Assembly: GCA_963210345.1 (NCBI GenBank) | Contig: OY723411.1 | Location: 32,321,130 to 32,385,129 of the forward strand | DNA: 64,000 nucleotides | Reading direction: 5' to 3' | From: Inga oerstediana | Taxonomy: Eukaryota > Streptophyta > Magnoliopsida > Fabales > Fabaceae | Part shown: in pieces, positions 24,767 to 36,744 of the stretch | Layout of the letters: every line of letters starts with the position of its first letter | How positions within the stretch are numbered: position 1 is the first letter of the stretch | Position numbers and translations under genes: made by a program | The notes under the pieces: generated by a model | The model's database searches: none | What the model saw: only the letters and a program-made list of their open reading frames with translations | What the model was told of the DNA's origin: nothing

Positions 24767-26000
24767 TTCTCCCCCTTTTTGATGATGACAAATCCTTTAA
24801 GAAAAATATGTTTGAGTGAAGTGCAACATACATATATAATGTAAAGTATATAATGTAAAGTGCAAACATACATATTTTTCTTACATTTTTCTCCCCCTAT
24901 TTGACATCAGCAAAAAGTTTGAAATATATAAAGAAGTAAGGCTTGTGAAGAAGTAAATAGAGTAGAAATTACTTTAATCAAAATGAATGTACCAAGAAAA
25001 ACAATTTATACTCCCCCTATGTGAAAGTACTTTCATTTTTAATGAGAGGGAACTAAAAACGATTTGGAGAGGTTTTCAAGAAAACTTCTATAATCAAGAT
25101 AAATGAAATATATGAAACATATTCTTGAAATGTAAAGAGAAGGTTTAGAAATGCTCATGTAGATTTGGAAATTGATGAAGCGCTCCATGAAGTCCGTTGC
25201 TTCTTTGGCAATGCTGGTGCATGCTATTGTGCTTTGTATAACTCTGATGTACACCACACTTCTGTTATGCAACTCAGATATATATTCATGTTGTTTCCAG
25301 GATTCTCCAATTGAGTTGAGCTTCTGTTTAGCATGTTCAAAGTTCATTTGTATTGGCATATGTATTTGTTGCTCTGAATGTTACAGCCAATATATTTTCC
25401 TTGATTGAGCATTAAAACCATCTTTCCTTAAGTTCGATAGTTTCTTCTTGTAGTGCGTTGAGGAATGCTATTGCACAAAACAAATTCTCCTGTCATAAAA
25501 TTAAATCTTTCTTTGCAAAGAGAATTGTAGTTCAATCAAGTAACAAACTATTCCTTTCCAAATGATATATTAAAATTAAGATCATGAAAAGAACAATATA
25601 AGAATAACTCATCATTAAAACTAATCAAGACATGGTGAATACAGATGAGTATGTTGAAAGGATTTTCTTTCAATAAAGGAGATGAGCTTTCAATATATAA
25701 AACACATGTGAATGTGAAGCTCCCCCTTAATTGATGCATGGTTTTAAAAATTTTAGAAAAACAGTTAATAACTCTCCTGGATTTGAGAAACCATTGGAAA
25801 CTTTATAGAGAAAATGATTTTGAGAGTATGAATATTTAGAGAGAGATTAAATGGCAATGCTAATCAGGGTTTTTAAGAGATATAACCCAATATCAGTGGT
25901 TACTTGAGTGATTCTACTCAATCATTACTCGATTGTATACTCAAGTGATACAATTCAAGGATTTTGAATTAGGCAAGAATATAATACCTCACTCGAGTAA
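24767..26000 (-). other. 3' untranslated region with several polypurine tracts
   Basis: Beside the 3' LTR the minus strand reads ATCAAAAAGGGGGAGAA, the priming tract for plus-strand synthesis. Three more GGGGGAG-type tracts occur at 24890-24897, 25012-25018 and 25721-25727. The rest is AT-rich with no convincing gene. Two or more ACTCGAGT sites lie at 25925-26020. Confidence 0.65.
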
Positions 26001-26379
26001 TATCGTAATCACTCGAGTCATAATCCTTTATAGTCCATTGATACATCATGTCCTAGTCAATATTGGATGATGTGACTAGTACTGAGGGATTCTGAAGTGT
26101 AGTATTCTGTGAGCACTTTAGGATATCAAGATGAGCTCGGAGTAAGGCTTTATGCGCATATTGCCTTAGTATGTGCCCCTTGCTTAGCAAACATCATTGA
26201 GAACTTTTAATTTCATCATAGCACATAACACCCTTATTTTGTCATCCATCATCTCAAATAGAACTTTGAAGTTCTGGTTCACATAGCTGCTTCATCTTAT
26301 CATTGACTGATGATCTCAGCATTGTTTGTAGCAAGCTCTGTGTGATTGTTGAAGCTCCTCTCTCAGAAAGCCTTAGACA

Positions 26380-26790
26380 AATGGACCAAAGCATGAAGAA
26401 TCATGGAGGCCAACTCTAGCAAATTGTCATCTCTCATTTATTGGCCTTGTTCACCATAGCTTTAGTGTAGGTATAGCAGATAATCCAGTGAAGATTTAGA
26501 CATAGAGCTAGGATAGTAGTTAAGAATCCTCATAGGCTCATCAAGCTTGATGATTCTGTGCATCTCAGCATGTTCCTCTGAACATCTCTGTTGGCTCCAT
26601 ATCATAGTGAAAATGTCTGATCACCTTGAAATGATAAGGAAGATGGGTAGGCAACAAAGATTCATATTGGATAAACTTATTCTTGGCTCTGTGCTGCTTT
26701 GAAATAATCTTCGCTGGGTCTACTAAGAGATCTTCCTTCTCTTTCTCTGATTGTATCACTAGCTAGTTATTTGCTAGTGATGGGATGTCA
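26380..26790 (-). pseudogene. Unidentified ORF in the env-like position of the SIRE-like element
   Basis: The minus strand has an open frame from 26759 to 26565 with HFHYDMEPTEMFRG near its end. In another frame beyond it comes MHRIIKLDEPMRILNYY, to about 26470. SIRE-family elements carry an extra ORF between pol and the 3' LTR, and this piece sits in that place. I do not see a signal peptide or transmembrane segment, so the env-like label is positional only. It could also be a captured plant sequence. Confidence 0.35.
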
Positions 26791-26799
26791 TTTGAGTAA

Positions 26800-29134
26800 T
26801 ATCACATATTCTGCTTCAACTCACGCTGCAACACTATCAGTCATGCCTCTTTGATCTTTGTATCCAAAAGTAAATCATTTTGGTCAACTCCTGCAAACGT
26901 ATAATTATATGCTCTCTGGTACCCAACTTCTCTTGGGTCCGTATAATATTAGATATAACAACTCTTATGCTCTTATGCAATTAATCATATGAAATTTCAG
27001 CAAAGAGTATCATAAACCAACAAAAGACTAAGATATAATTTTATCCAATAAAATCAAGTCATTGTAAAGCATAACAAACAAGTGATACCAGGAATGATGA
27101 TGATCAATGACAATTTGTAAATACACTTTATATAGAAAATATGTCATTGATAAGATTTTCACGTAATAGATGTAAGTTGGATCAAAGAGAGTAGAGAATC
27201 TATCCATAATGACCAACTTTTATGAAATGATAAATCATGAATGAAACCAAATTTTTAAGAATGATAATGAGATATGCAAATTGTTTCAAAATCTCAAATG
27301 TTCTTTCGAATCATAAATATGCATCATGACATTAAGATTTTGAATGCATGAAAACTCATTTATGAAGCTTGTTAAATATCGATGCTTATGCCAAAAACAA
27401 TGGAAGTCAACAGTTATAAAATATATATCAGAAAGCTTCACTAAGGAATTCAACTAAAATAACATGTTAATTGTAAGAGTTAACATGTTGAAGAATTTTC
27501 TCAAGAACAAAAGTCATATGAAAAATGAATTAGCCAAAATGGCTTATCTTGACATATATAAGCATGATGACTTTAGTATTGATTAAGAGATAACCTTGCC
27601 TCTTAGAGTTGTGTCTTAAAATGGATAAATATTCAAGGCAGCAAGACTTAAAGTGCAAGATTCTAGTTTACTAAAAAAAATGGATGAAGACAAATGGTAA
27701 TGCATTTGAGCAACAATATGAGTATAAGAATTTATGGATGATGAAGCACATACTCATTGATCAAAATGACTAGAGTTTTAGAATATCCCGGTAAGTTATT
27801 CCACAATAATAGTTAATGCATTAAGATTCAATGCACTAATGAACATTTATAATGCTTGGAATAATATGGCCAACTAATGATTTATGCATTAGGCACAAGG
27901 CTTTCACATATAGAATTCTTTTCTAGGGAATACACTTGAAACTCATATAGATAGTTAACTTGTTAGACATAAGATCTAACTTGTTACAAAATAAAAATTG
28001 AGGAGTTCAAGTAGTAACAGGTTTAAGATTAAGAAACAAATATGTGAATGATGAGGAAAACTCTAGGGATGGATTTGAAGCATTTCTGACTTTCAGTATA
28101 CATAAATATTAACTTTCAATTTTGAAACTGATTTAAATAAAATATGGAAAATTTTCAAATAATGTGTATGCAGTTTTTAATAACAAGATGAATTTGGAAT
28201 CTAAGTTTATTTTTTGAAATATGCATTCCGAAACTCAAATACATAGAAAGATTATGCACAATTTCACTTTCAGTCCATTTAGCAATCTAAAAATAATTTA
28301 AAAACCCATAAATGATTGATTGCTAATGGTATGCAATAATGAGCAAGTTATTCATTACCCAAATAAATAATTTATATAAGCATAATATCAGGTAAGAATA
28401 AAGAAGACAGTACCGTGTTCAAGTAATCTCGTAATTACTTGAGAAATTATCCTTTGGAGTTCATTTGTGCATAATTCCTTGACTTTTACCTTCCGATCTT
28501 CCAGTTGGTGTTATCACTTGAATATTCACTCCCAGTTGTCACGCAGTGATTATGATCACTTGATTGGTTACTTGAATGACGCTTCACTGTGCATCTTTTC
28601 TTCCTTTATTGCTAGCTAGGCACTTGTAGTATTGCCTCAAGTAATGCCTCCTTTTGTTTACATATTTAAGATGTAGCCTCAAGGTCCAACTTCACCAAGA
28701 TTTGAGTGAAATCTTTATGTAGTCATAGTTTTGAGATGAAGCTCTTCCTTTCTTCTTCCTACAAAACCTTATAGATATTTTTCTTCCTTTGGTATCCAAT
28801 TTTACTTAGATCTACTCATGGTTACCTTGTAGGAATCATAATTCATATGCTCTAAGAATATAATTAATTTGAGACAATTGAGCACAATGAATTAAACATG
28901 TCTTTATGTATAAGAGAAATATTTTCTTTTCAAATCATTATACATGCATAAAGAATTAACCTTTTGAGCATTACAATACCTTTATAAATAAGTCTATTAA
29001 ATGGATTTTTAAGAGATATGAAAACATAAATTCAAAAATATTTGCAATGCTCATTCCTAAGGTTCCAAAATATAAAACCTCAACAAATATTACAAACAAC
29101 AGCATAGGAGGTTTTATCATTGTGTACCTTTGCC
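26800..29134 (-). other. AT-rich internal region where pol would be expected
   Basis: In a full SIRE element this interval would encode protease, integrase, RT and RNase H. Here it is AT-rich, with stops in all frames. I find none of the copia landmarks (YVDD box, HHCC zinc finger, integrase DDE context). The lack of even decayed blocks points to replacement or long-standing loss rather than recent mutation. Confidence 0.55.
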
Positions 29135-30472
29135 TTAGATATTCGGAGGATTGCTTCTGCATACCCACTGCATCTTTCTTTGAAGTTCTGTTTTTGCATA
29201 TTTGGCTTTGGGATTATGCAAAGCTTTCTCATGTGATGTAGACTTCGAGAATCTTTTTCTTTGTGAATGAGAGATCCTCCTCTTCTTGTTCTTCTCAAGA
29301 TAGTTGAATGGTACATTGTGGTAGCCCTTCGTTGAGGTAGAACATACTCCTTTTATCCATTGCTTCTTTCTCTGTTTATACTCTGTAACCCTAGCAATGG
29401 GTGCCTTGAGAGTTCTCCTTTTTGATATAAATGGTATGAACCTCTTTATTGGTGCATGAGAACCTCTTGTATTCTTCATCTTCTCTTTACCCTTATGTCC
29501 ATTTCTTTTCGGATCATCCTGCATACATAAAGTACTAGATGGACATTTTGGTACCCACATATACTTGGGTCCTTGATTGTTAGTATTAAACCTTACATGT
29601 TTCTTTGGTACCCAAATATACTTATTTCTCACATGGGAATTTCTTCTAATATAGCATGTGTGAGAAATATGGCTGGATTTGCCACAATAATATCAAATTG
29701 TATCAAGATATACATTATGGGATATCATGCAAGTATTATGTCGATTATGAGAGTAGAAATTCGAATGGATTTGATTTGAATATTCTTTCTTCCCAACAAA
29801 CTTTCCAGCATATTTGAAAATATTTTTGCTTTTCTCAATAGAATCAACAATTGGTTGAAAAACAATCTTATGTAGATTCTGAAAATTAGTTTTATGAAAA
29901 TCACAAGAAAAATTGAGACCTTTTACCTTAAGTTTATCTTGAGCTATGGAGAGTGATTTTTCATGTTCGTCCATATTGAACTCTTTTCGGGAATCCTCTT
30001 CTTCTTGTCTATCCATGTTGACTGTATGGAAGTGTTCTATGATTTCTTCATCTTCTTCATTAACTTCCAATTGTTCATGCATAGTAGATGCGTAGCGTGT
30101 AGTTTCACATGAACTGTCAACACTTTCAACTTCAACACAATTGTTAGAAGCATAAATAGAATCAAGAGTGTCCCAGATATGTTTAGCATTAGAACAAAAT
30201 CTAATTTTCTCAAAATCATTTTTGGTTAAAGCACTATACAGAATTTTCATTGCTCTAATGTTCAACGAAAACATTTTCTTTTCACTTTCTGTCCAATCCT
30301 TTCTTAGTTTGAAATCAAAAATATTTGTAAAAATATTCCACATATCAAAATCATAAGCTTTTATAAAACTAGTCATTCTAGCTTTCCAAAACCAAAAATC
30401 AATATCTTTCAAAAGTGGTGGGATTGTATAATCAAAACCTTCTAAAAGTATAAAACACCCAAAATCAGCCAT
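29135..30472 (-). pseudogene. SIRE-type gag with one in-frame stop in the zinc knuckle
   Basis: The likely start is the ATG at 30472 (MADFGC...). Residues ~10-110 form the UBN2-like gag core: FWFWKARMTSFIKAYDFDMW, then ILYSALTKNDFEKIRFCSNA and KHIWDTLDSIY, as in SIRE/copia gag. An acidic stretch follows. A zinc knuckle lies at about 29695-29660, in the form stop-YYCGKSSHISHTC. The first cysteine codon of the C-x2-C pair has become TGA at 29693-29695, and the Gly before His is Ser. The frame then stays open to 29135 (YIWVPKKHVRFN, IWVPK-type repeats known from SIRE). The gag core is open, but the nucleocapsid part is broken. Confidence 0.75.
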
Positions 30473-30514
30473 TGTAACTCTTGAGACGGTTAAGTCCTTT
30501 AAACAAGAGCCCGG

Positions 30515-30526
30515 GCTCTGATACCA
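30515..30526 (-). other. Primer binding site (Met-tRNA) of the SIRE-like element
   Basis: The plus strand reads GCTCTGATACCA. Its complement TGGTATCAGAGC pairs with the 3' end of initiator tRNA-Met, the standard primer of plant copia elements. It lies 2 bp from the LTR edge at 30529. Confidence 0.9.
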
Positions 30527-30528
30527 AA

Positions 30529-33351
30529 TGTTAGAAACGGCTATCACCCAAGAGGAGGGTGAATTGGGTGTATAATAAAAACTTAAGAACTTTAGAAATC
30601 TTTTCGTATCTTAACGAAAGTGGTAAGTATGAAGGTTTATAAATCAACAGTTATGTTAAATAATATATGCTGGAAATATAAGAGTTTAGGGAAGAGAATA
30701 TGCAAACTGTGATTTATCCTGGTTCGGTCCAATCTGTGATGGCCTACATCTAGTCCCCAGGCTCCTCCTGAGATTTTCAAATCCACTATCTTCTTGTTTA
30801 ACCCGGGCACAAGAAAAGCCTTTACAATCCCATAAGTTTAGCCGGGTACTTGTGAAACCTTTTACAAATCTTTCACTGAAATACTCCCCCTTACGGCAAG
30901 TCTTACGAGCAGAGCAATCCCGAAGATCTTCCTCTCCTGCTTACTCATGCAAGTCTTACGAGCAGCAACGTTCTCTCCTGCTTATACCCTTGTAAGTCTT
31001 ATGAGCAGCAACATTCTCTACTACTTGCACCTTGTAAGTCTTACGAGCATAATGTCTTACGGCAATTCTCTCTACTGCTTCCCCATAAGAAAATTAACCC
31101 TCTTAAGGTCCCTCTACCTTGAGATCAACTCAGAAATATAGTTAAAGGTGTTTACAGACTCTCTCACAGAGTGGATATAATCTCACTGAAGTACAATACA
31201 AATAATCACTCTCTCAATGATAAGTAATACAGAAACTGGAAAACAGAGAGTGTTTGGGTAGAAGTAGAGAATTCATGTTATTCGCATGTTGGTGTCATTG
31301 CTCTGTTTTCTCTGTCTTTTTCTATCACCCATCGATATTGAATGCTTTCTCATTATAGTTGATGAAGATGATGACCGTTGTGAGCATTCATCCATTGGAG
31401 TCCCATTGCTTTATTTGAACGTTTGAGCATATTTGAAAAATAGGCTACTGTCCATTGTGGAGCAAAGTAGAGCGTCTCGTTGAACAGCAGGAAGATCCAT
31501 TTTGAGCTGTACATCACGTTGTGGAGCGTTTTGTGTTTCAGACAATCTCTCATGGTGGGTCAGTTACTTGTCGTGGTTGGTAGCCGCCATTCGGTGTGTA
31601 ATGATGAAGTTCACCGTAGTTGACTTTTATTTGAATCTGCAATCCGAATGTTTAATATCTTGTTTCACACTTGAAATATATGTTACCTATCATTTAGAAA
31701 CAATAACAAGTGATAACACAATGATTCAATAACATGTAACCATATTCGGATTGTTCGTTGAGTGATGATATTTGCCGTACGTGACCTCCATTCTTGAAGA
31801 TGCAATCCAAATATTTAATCTCTTGTTTTACACTTGAAATATATGCTAGTTAATGTTTAGGAACAATAACAAGTGAAAACATAATGATTGTATAACATTG
31901 AACCACGTTTGGATTGATGGCTATGAGGCTCTGTTTCGTTTCTGCATTCTGTCAGGACCTCACTTCGAGTGCAATATGGCTCACTCGAGTGCAGTTCATA
32001 TTTTCACGTACTGACTTCCTCTCAGGCAAGCACTCACTGCACTTCACACGCATCTGCTCGAGTGAATTCTCGACATCACTCGAGCACAACCAGTCATGCT
32101 CGAGTGCGTTTCCTGCTTTCACGTGCATGCTTCTTCTCGGGTTATCACTCTCATGTCAAAACTTGCATGTGCTCGAGTGAGAAATACTCCAATGCTCGAG
32201 CATGAATCCTAGTGCTCGAGTATTGCAAATTTCTTCGCGTTTCTGCTGCTTCTGGACATCACTCGCACAACTTTTTCAGGGAGATAGTTTTTACACTCGC
32301 GGGTGATGTGGGACCACTTTAGAAAAAATTTGTTTATTTGATTCAAATGATGTATCATAAGAATGCTCTTGCCATAGCATTCCAATGCAACAAGAATCAG
32401 CTCCAAACTCCTTGTATTCTGCAAGTTATGATCGAAAGAGTGTATATTTCGCTAGTCTGCACAAGCGTCAACTTCCAGAAGGCATAGCTCCTAGAATATC
32501 TTTTTCAAAATAGGCAAATTACCTATCTATGGAAAGATCTTTGAGTCTACTTTGATTTGGCACTGGTCTCGTCTCAATACGATGTGTAGTTTGTAAGTTA
32601 CGCTCAAACTACCGAACCTGTGTCAAAAGGTTACGGTGATTTCAGTTTCATTTTCCACGATTCATATCTCCTTCATTTGATCTTCTTTCAATGTGATCCT
32701 GGTGCCCATTTTACGTGTTGGGAGTCTTCTTTCATATGCCACCAGTTTCGGGTCAATCCGATGTGTGGTTTGAGAGATATGACCAAAATACCAGACCTCG
32801 CTTAGGCTGAAAGTAAAACAGAGTAGAACGGAGTGTTCATCCCGTGCTCGAGTGAATTCATCCGTGCTCGAGTGAGTTCTTCCTGTGCTCGAGTGAAACA
32901 CCTCGTGCTCGAGCATAATACCTCTGGAAGTGCCAAAACTCATATATAAGTCATCTTAGCTTCGTATTAACCTATTCCAACCATCATTTGATCATAGAAA
33001 CCTCCGGTATCATTATAGAAACCTCCAATATCACATCTAACAACTTGAATCTTGATATTCATGATAGATCTTCCAAGTTCTTCATTCTTCAATATCTTTC
33101 TTCTTGGTTTTCCTCTTGATAATAATTCTTCATAACCAAAGTAAGCATCTCCTTGACTATCTTCAATTTCTTCCTTCTTCTTCCTCGTGTTCATTTTCAT
33201 TAATTCAATCTTCTTCATTCTTTGCTTGACTAATCTACAAAATATGTAACATTAAATATAGTAGTTAGTCAAAGAAATACATTATATAAACTTTTTGCTC
33301 TTATCATTTCATATCTATATTTGACATCATCAAAACTAATCATATCTAACA
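30529..33351 (-). mobile_element. 5' LTR of the SIRE-like element
   Basis: Aligns with 21943-24766 end to end. Short open frames inside both LTRs translate identically or nearly so (for example 23624-23839 and 32209-32424 are identical). It has the same tandem units and CTCGAGTG clusters. As the 5' LTR it should hold the promoter, but no strong TATA box could be fixed. Confidence 0.9.
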
Positions 33352-33790
33352 TATCTCACTTCATGTCTTACCAGAGTAATATCTTAAGTAAAATGTTGAA
33401 TTACTTACTGTTATATTTTTGATAGGTTTACTCGAGGGACAACTTGAGTAACAAACATGATCACTCGAGTAATGAAGTCCAGAAATCATTTTTTAATTGA
33501 ATAATTATTGATTTGTTATTTATATGATTAACTCTTCATTGCACTAGCATTCTAAGCACATTTGCAGAGAAACAATGAAGAGATCATGCCAGAAGTGAAA
33601 CGTCAAATAAAAGTCCGAACGTTCACCTACCGCTACCTACTGCAAATGGATAGTTTTCAAAATTGAAGAATGGTCAACCGTTGCTCTCAACTGCTTTAAA
33701 TATTCTATCAATTTTCTTATACGCAACGAAATTTCTGGTATCACCCAATTCACCCCCCTTCTTGGGTGAAATGCTTGCACTAACAATATA

Positions 33791-34404
33791 TATATTTTAA
33801 AGGTTGATAACCCATAAAAATGAGCCCAAAACCTTTACTGTTTTTTTTATATGCCAACCCATTGACTATCTCAAGCCCAGCAGATTTTCTTTTCAATGTA
33901 TTTGGGTCGGATCCCCTATTTAGACCCGAACTGAGTCCACATCACAGCAAGCCCAAAACACACCATTTCATTAAACCCCCCCCCCCCTTTTTAAGTTTGT
34001 ATGGGCTTTGCCAGGCTAAGCTCAGTTATCTTTTTTTCTAGATCACTTATTCTGATCCACCTAGTCCGCCCCTATTCCCTTTTTTTCAAATGTAAAAACG
34101 ATGTCATTTTGGAGGAGCTGGAGGTTGTCTTCAACTTCCAACCAGGTCAACATGAACCCGTTTTCATGCGTGGGTCAGGTCTGTCAACATAGTACCTTCC
34201 CTCCTCCATAACTTCACCATCCGATGACCGTTTTTAACGTTCTTGGTGTCATTTTTCTTCATTTTTTCAAGATCTACGCAATGGAGTAAATTTCAAAACC
34301 TAAAACACTCACTTTCAAATGACCCAATCTTGAAGTTTTGGAACCACGAAGTTTCCATTCACAAGTGGAGTTTTCAGTCGTGTTTCAATTTATTTCTTGT
34401 TTTT
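33791..34404 (-). other. Outer copia element, leader segment between two insertions
   Basis: Continues the outer copia element's internal DNA (left neighbour 21118, right neighbour 42673). It has a C13 run near 33978-33990 and several GCCCA/TGGGC words. No coding frame was recognised. It should be gag leader by position. Confidence 0.5.
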
Positions 34405-36631
34405 AATGGTGAATATTCATGAATTTGGAATTTATAAATTTCATAAATGTTCAATTTCATGGAAATTGGGCAAAAATAATTATGGAATTAATTTGGGTAA
34501 TTTAAAAAGCCCAATATTAAGGTCCAAAAATGAAGGAATATTAGAGAAAATATTTGGTCCAAAAATATATGGAAATTGGCCAAAGAAAAATAAGAGAAGA
34601 AATTGGATTAGAAGGATAATGGCAAAATCGTAATTTTGCCAAAATAGCACAAAATAAATTATTTTTCAATTAATTGAAGTTAATTTCAATTAATTAAGGA
34701 AAATAAAGTTTAAAAATATATTTAGAATATTTTAGTTAATTTAATATGAATTTATGGAAAATTTGAGCAAAAAGTGCAATTTTGACCAAATTTGAGACTT
34801 TACGTGTAAACGTAACAAGAACAAGTTGTGTAGCCAATTGAGACCATAGGGAGGGATCCCTAGGTGTCTCCTACATGTTTCAAGAGGAAGAAAATATTGG
34901 TTGGGATTAATGAGCTTGGTTACACATAGATAGGGTTTATTTACATAAAAGTGATTTTTGAAAGTTTTAGAAATTGTTAAACAATTAAAGTATAATGTTA
35001 TATATATTATAAAACACATATGCATCTTCATCCTCAGCCTATTTCTGTCGCACACAGCAGCTGAATGAAGAGTGAGAACGTTTGGACTTGTAGAGAGAGA
35101 AAGGAGAAGAAAAATCACAAGGTAAGCCGATTTCTCCGACGATTTAGCTCCTAACGTGTGTAACTCCGATCCTAAGCTACTCCTCCTTGTTCTTTAAGGT
35201 TTGAAAGCTCAAAATCTGTTGTTGAGCACTTAGGGTTTTCAGCAATATTTGGGAAAAACTTGTGGGAGCTTGAGGTAACTTCCAAACCTTCGTATATTAA
35301 CTATTCTGGTTGTTGTGGGCAATTTAATCAGTGAAATTTCGCCGGATTGCCATTGGTTTTAAATTTTAGAAAAGTGTATTCCTAAGGGTTATGCTGCCAA
35401 ATTTTAGTTCAAATGGTTGTTATAACTCAATTAGATGGTTAATAAAGTGATTAGGAGTATAAAGGAACGCATTTACGGAGTCGAAATCACAAAACACCGA
35501 TTTTGCCCGGAGGACTCCATAATTTCGGTCAGGGCCAGATCTAGGGGTAGGAGTTGTATTTTTAATGATTTGATGATTCCATTGCAGTTAGTGGCCAAAA
35601 ATATGTGGGGTTACAGTTGGGCACTTTTTTGGAAAAGGCCGAGAAAGCATAATTACGAAAACGCCCCTAAAACCCTAAAAGTAGGGCTGCCAAGGGCAAT
35701 TTTGTAATTTGACATTGAATTTGGTAATTTTGAGCCTGGAAATGGATTCCTTGGACAAAAATACATCAGGATAGCCCTAGTCAAAAATTTGGGAAAACGT
35801 GCCATCGGGCCTGGTACTGTGGGGCCGGGCCGGGGTCCCAGGGGCATTTTGGTAAATTTTCACCATAAGCTAATATAACCACAAGAAACACTATGGAAGA
35901 GTCTAAAATGATACTTGGATAGGTTATGACCTATTTCTTGTACATTTAATATTTTAGGACCGAATCGGGAGCCGAAAGTTGACACGATTTACGAGGCACA
36001 CAAAAAGGGGTCGATAGAACTTCGAGGTAGGGACATTATCCTTCATACATCATGCCATAGTTTTATGATTGTGTGGATGCCATTGTTTGTAAATGCGCTT
36101 TATTAATCAACATGTTTTGCCCAGAGAGGGGCCAGTAGTACTAGAGGCACTTATACTGGAGTTGGCGGAAGACCAACCGGTGCAGATTAGTGGGGCTGGG
36201 CCCTACTCATGTATACATGCAGATGATATGTTTATATTGTTCATTAATTGGTGCATACATGGCATATATCATATTTACTTTTCGCATTTTCTATGAACGA
36301 TAGCATGTTTCTACTGGGATTTTTCAGAATCTCACCCCTTTTTCTAAACCAAACATCTCAGCGGGCGCCAGTGGATCAAAAGGCAAGAATGTAGACCAAG
36401 GGAAGTGACTGGCATGTGCCTCGAGGCAAATACAAAGTTCGTGGTTATAGATAGTCTATGTCTAAAATACTTTTGGATATTTTGTAATAGTGGTGTATAT
36501 TATCGCATTCTATATGGTTGGTTTTGGACTGTAAACAAATACTTTTATCAGTATATATGTACTCTTCTGTATGCCTGTGGAACTTGGTCTCTATTACTCT
36601 GTGTATATCGAAATGGAAACGGGTGTTGACA
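34405..36631 (+). mobile_element. 5' LTR of the chromovirus, missing its first ~60 bp
   Basis: Aligns from AATGGTGAATATTC with 40428 onward of the 3' LTR and ends GGGTGTTGACA at 36631. The start of the 3' LTR (TGTAACACCCC and the next ~50 bp) has no counterpart here. Either that end was deleted or it was replaced by flanking sequence. Internal short frames are shared by both LTRs and look like chance. Confidence 0.85.
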
Positions 36632-36635
36632 TTTT

Positions 36636-36649
36636 TGGTATCAGAGCCC
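36636..36649 (+). other. Primer binding site (Met-tRNA) of the chromovirus
   Basis: TGGTATCAGAGCCC, 4 bp after the LTR end, complementary to the 3' end of initiator tRNA-Met. Confidence 0.92.
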
Positions 36650-36744
36650 ATAAGTGGTTCTGGCAGAGCTTAATAAGCGGTTCTGGCATTATCAGAACAG
36701 TATACTGATATGTTTTTGTTTGCATGACGATAGGGAAATAGTGA

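Larger units (their letters stand above)
21938..33356 (-). mobile_element. Complete SIRE/Maximus-like copia element lacking pol
   Basis: The LTRs are 21943-24766 (2824 bp) and 30529-33351 (2823 bp), nearly identical over their whole length. The target duplication TATCT is exact at 21938-21942 and 33352-33356. A Met-tRNA primer site sits beside the right LTR and a polypurine tract beside the left LTR, so transcription is on the minus strand. The 5.8-kb internal part has a SIRE-type gag and an ORF in the env-like position, but no reverse transcriptase or integrase that I can recognise. High LTR identity implies recent insertion, so it was probably mobilised in trans by a full-length relative. 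Confidence 0.88.
21119..33790 (+). mobile_element. Solo LTR of a second copia family, split by the SIRE-like element
   Basis: The left half 21124-21942 starts TGATAGATCCCATATG. The right half 33352-33785 ends with CACCCAATTCACC and GCACTAACA. Together they give about 1.25 kb. The flanks are ATATA at 21119-21123 and 33786-33790, consistent with a 5-bp duplication, though they lie in an (AT)n tract. The 'TTTTGATGATAACAAAG' start and 'CACCCAATTCACCCCCC' end resemble SIRE-type LTRs read on the plus strand. It is full of ACTCGAGT palindromes (see separate entry). No internal region remains, so it was a solo LTR before the later insertion. Confidence 0.7.

Noticed and set aside
21943..33351. CRISPR-like array, from regular repeated CTCGAGT words
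   Set aside because: Plant nuclear DNA; repeats are short palindromes with recurring spacers inside LTRs, without cas genes or unique spacers.
33820..34041. Plus-strand 73-codon frame
   Set aside because: Crosses a C13 run and decayed copia leader; no family and no start context.
35435..35707. 90-codon frame present in both chromovirus LTRs
   Set aside because: It recurs because the LTRs are copies; no known LTR protein and no domain.
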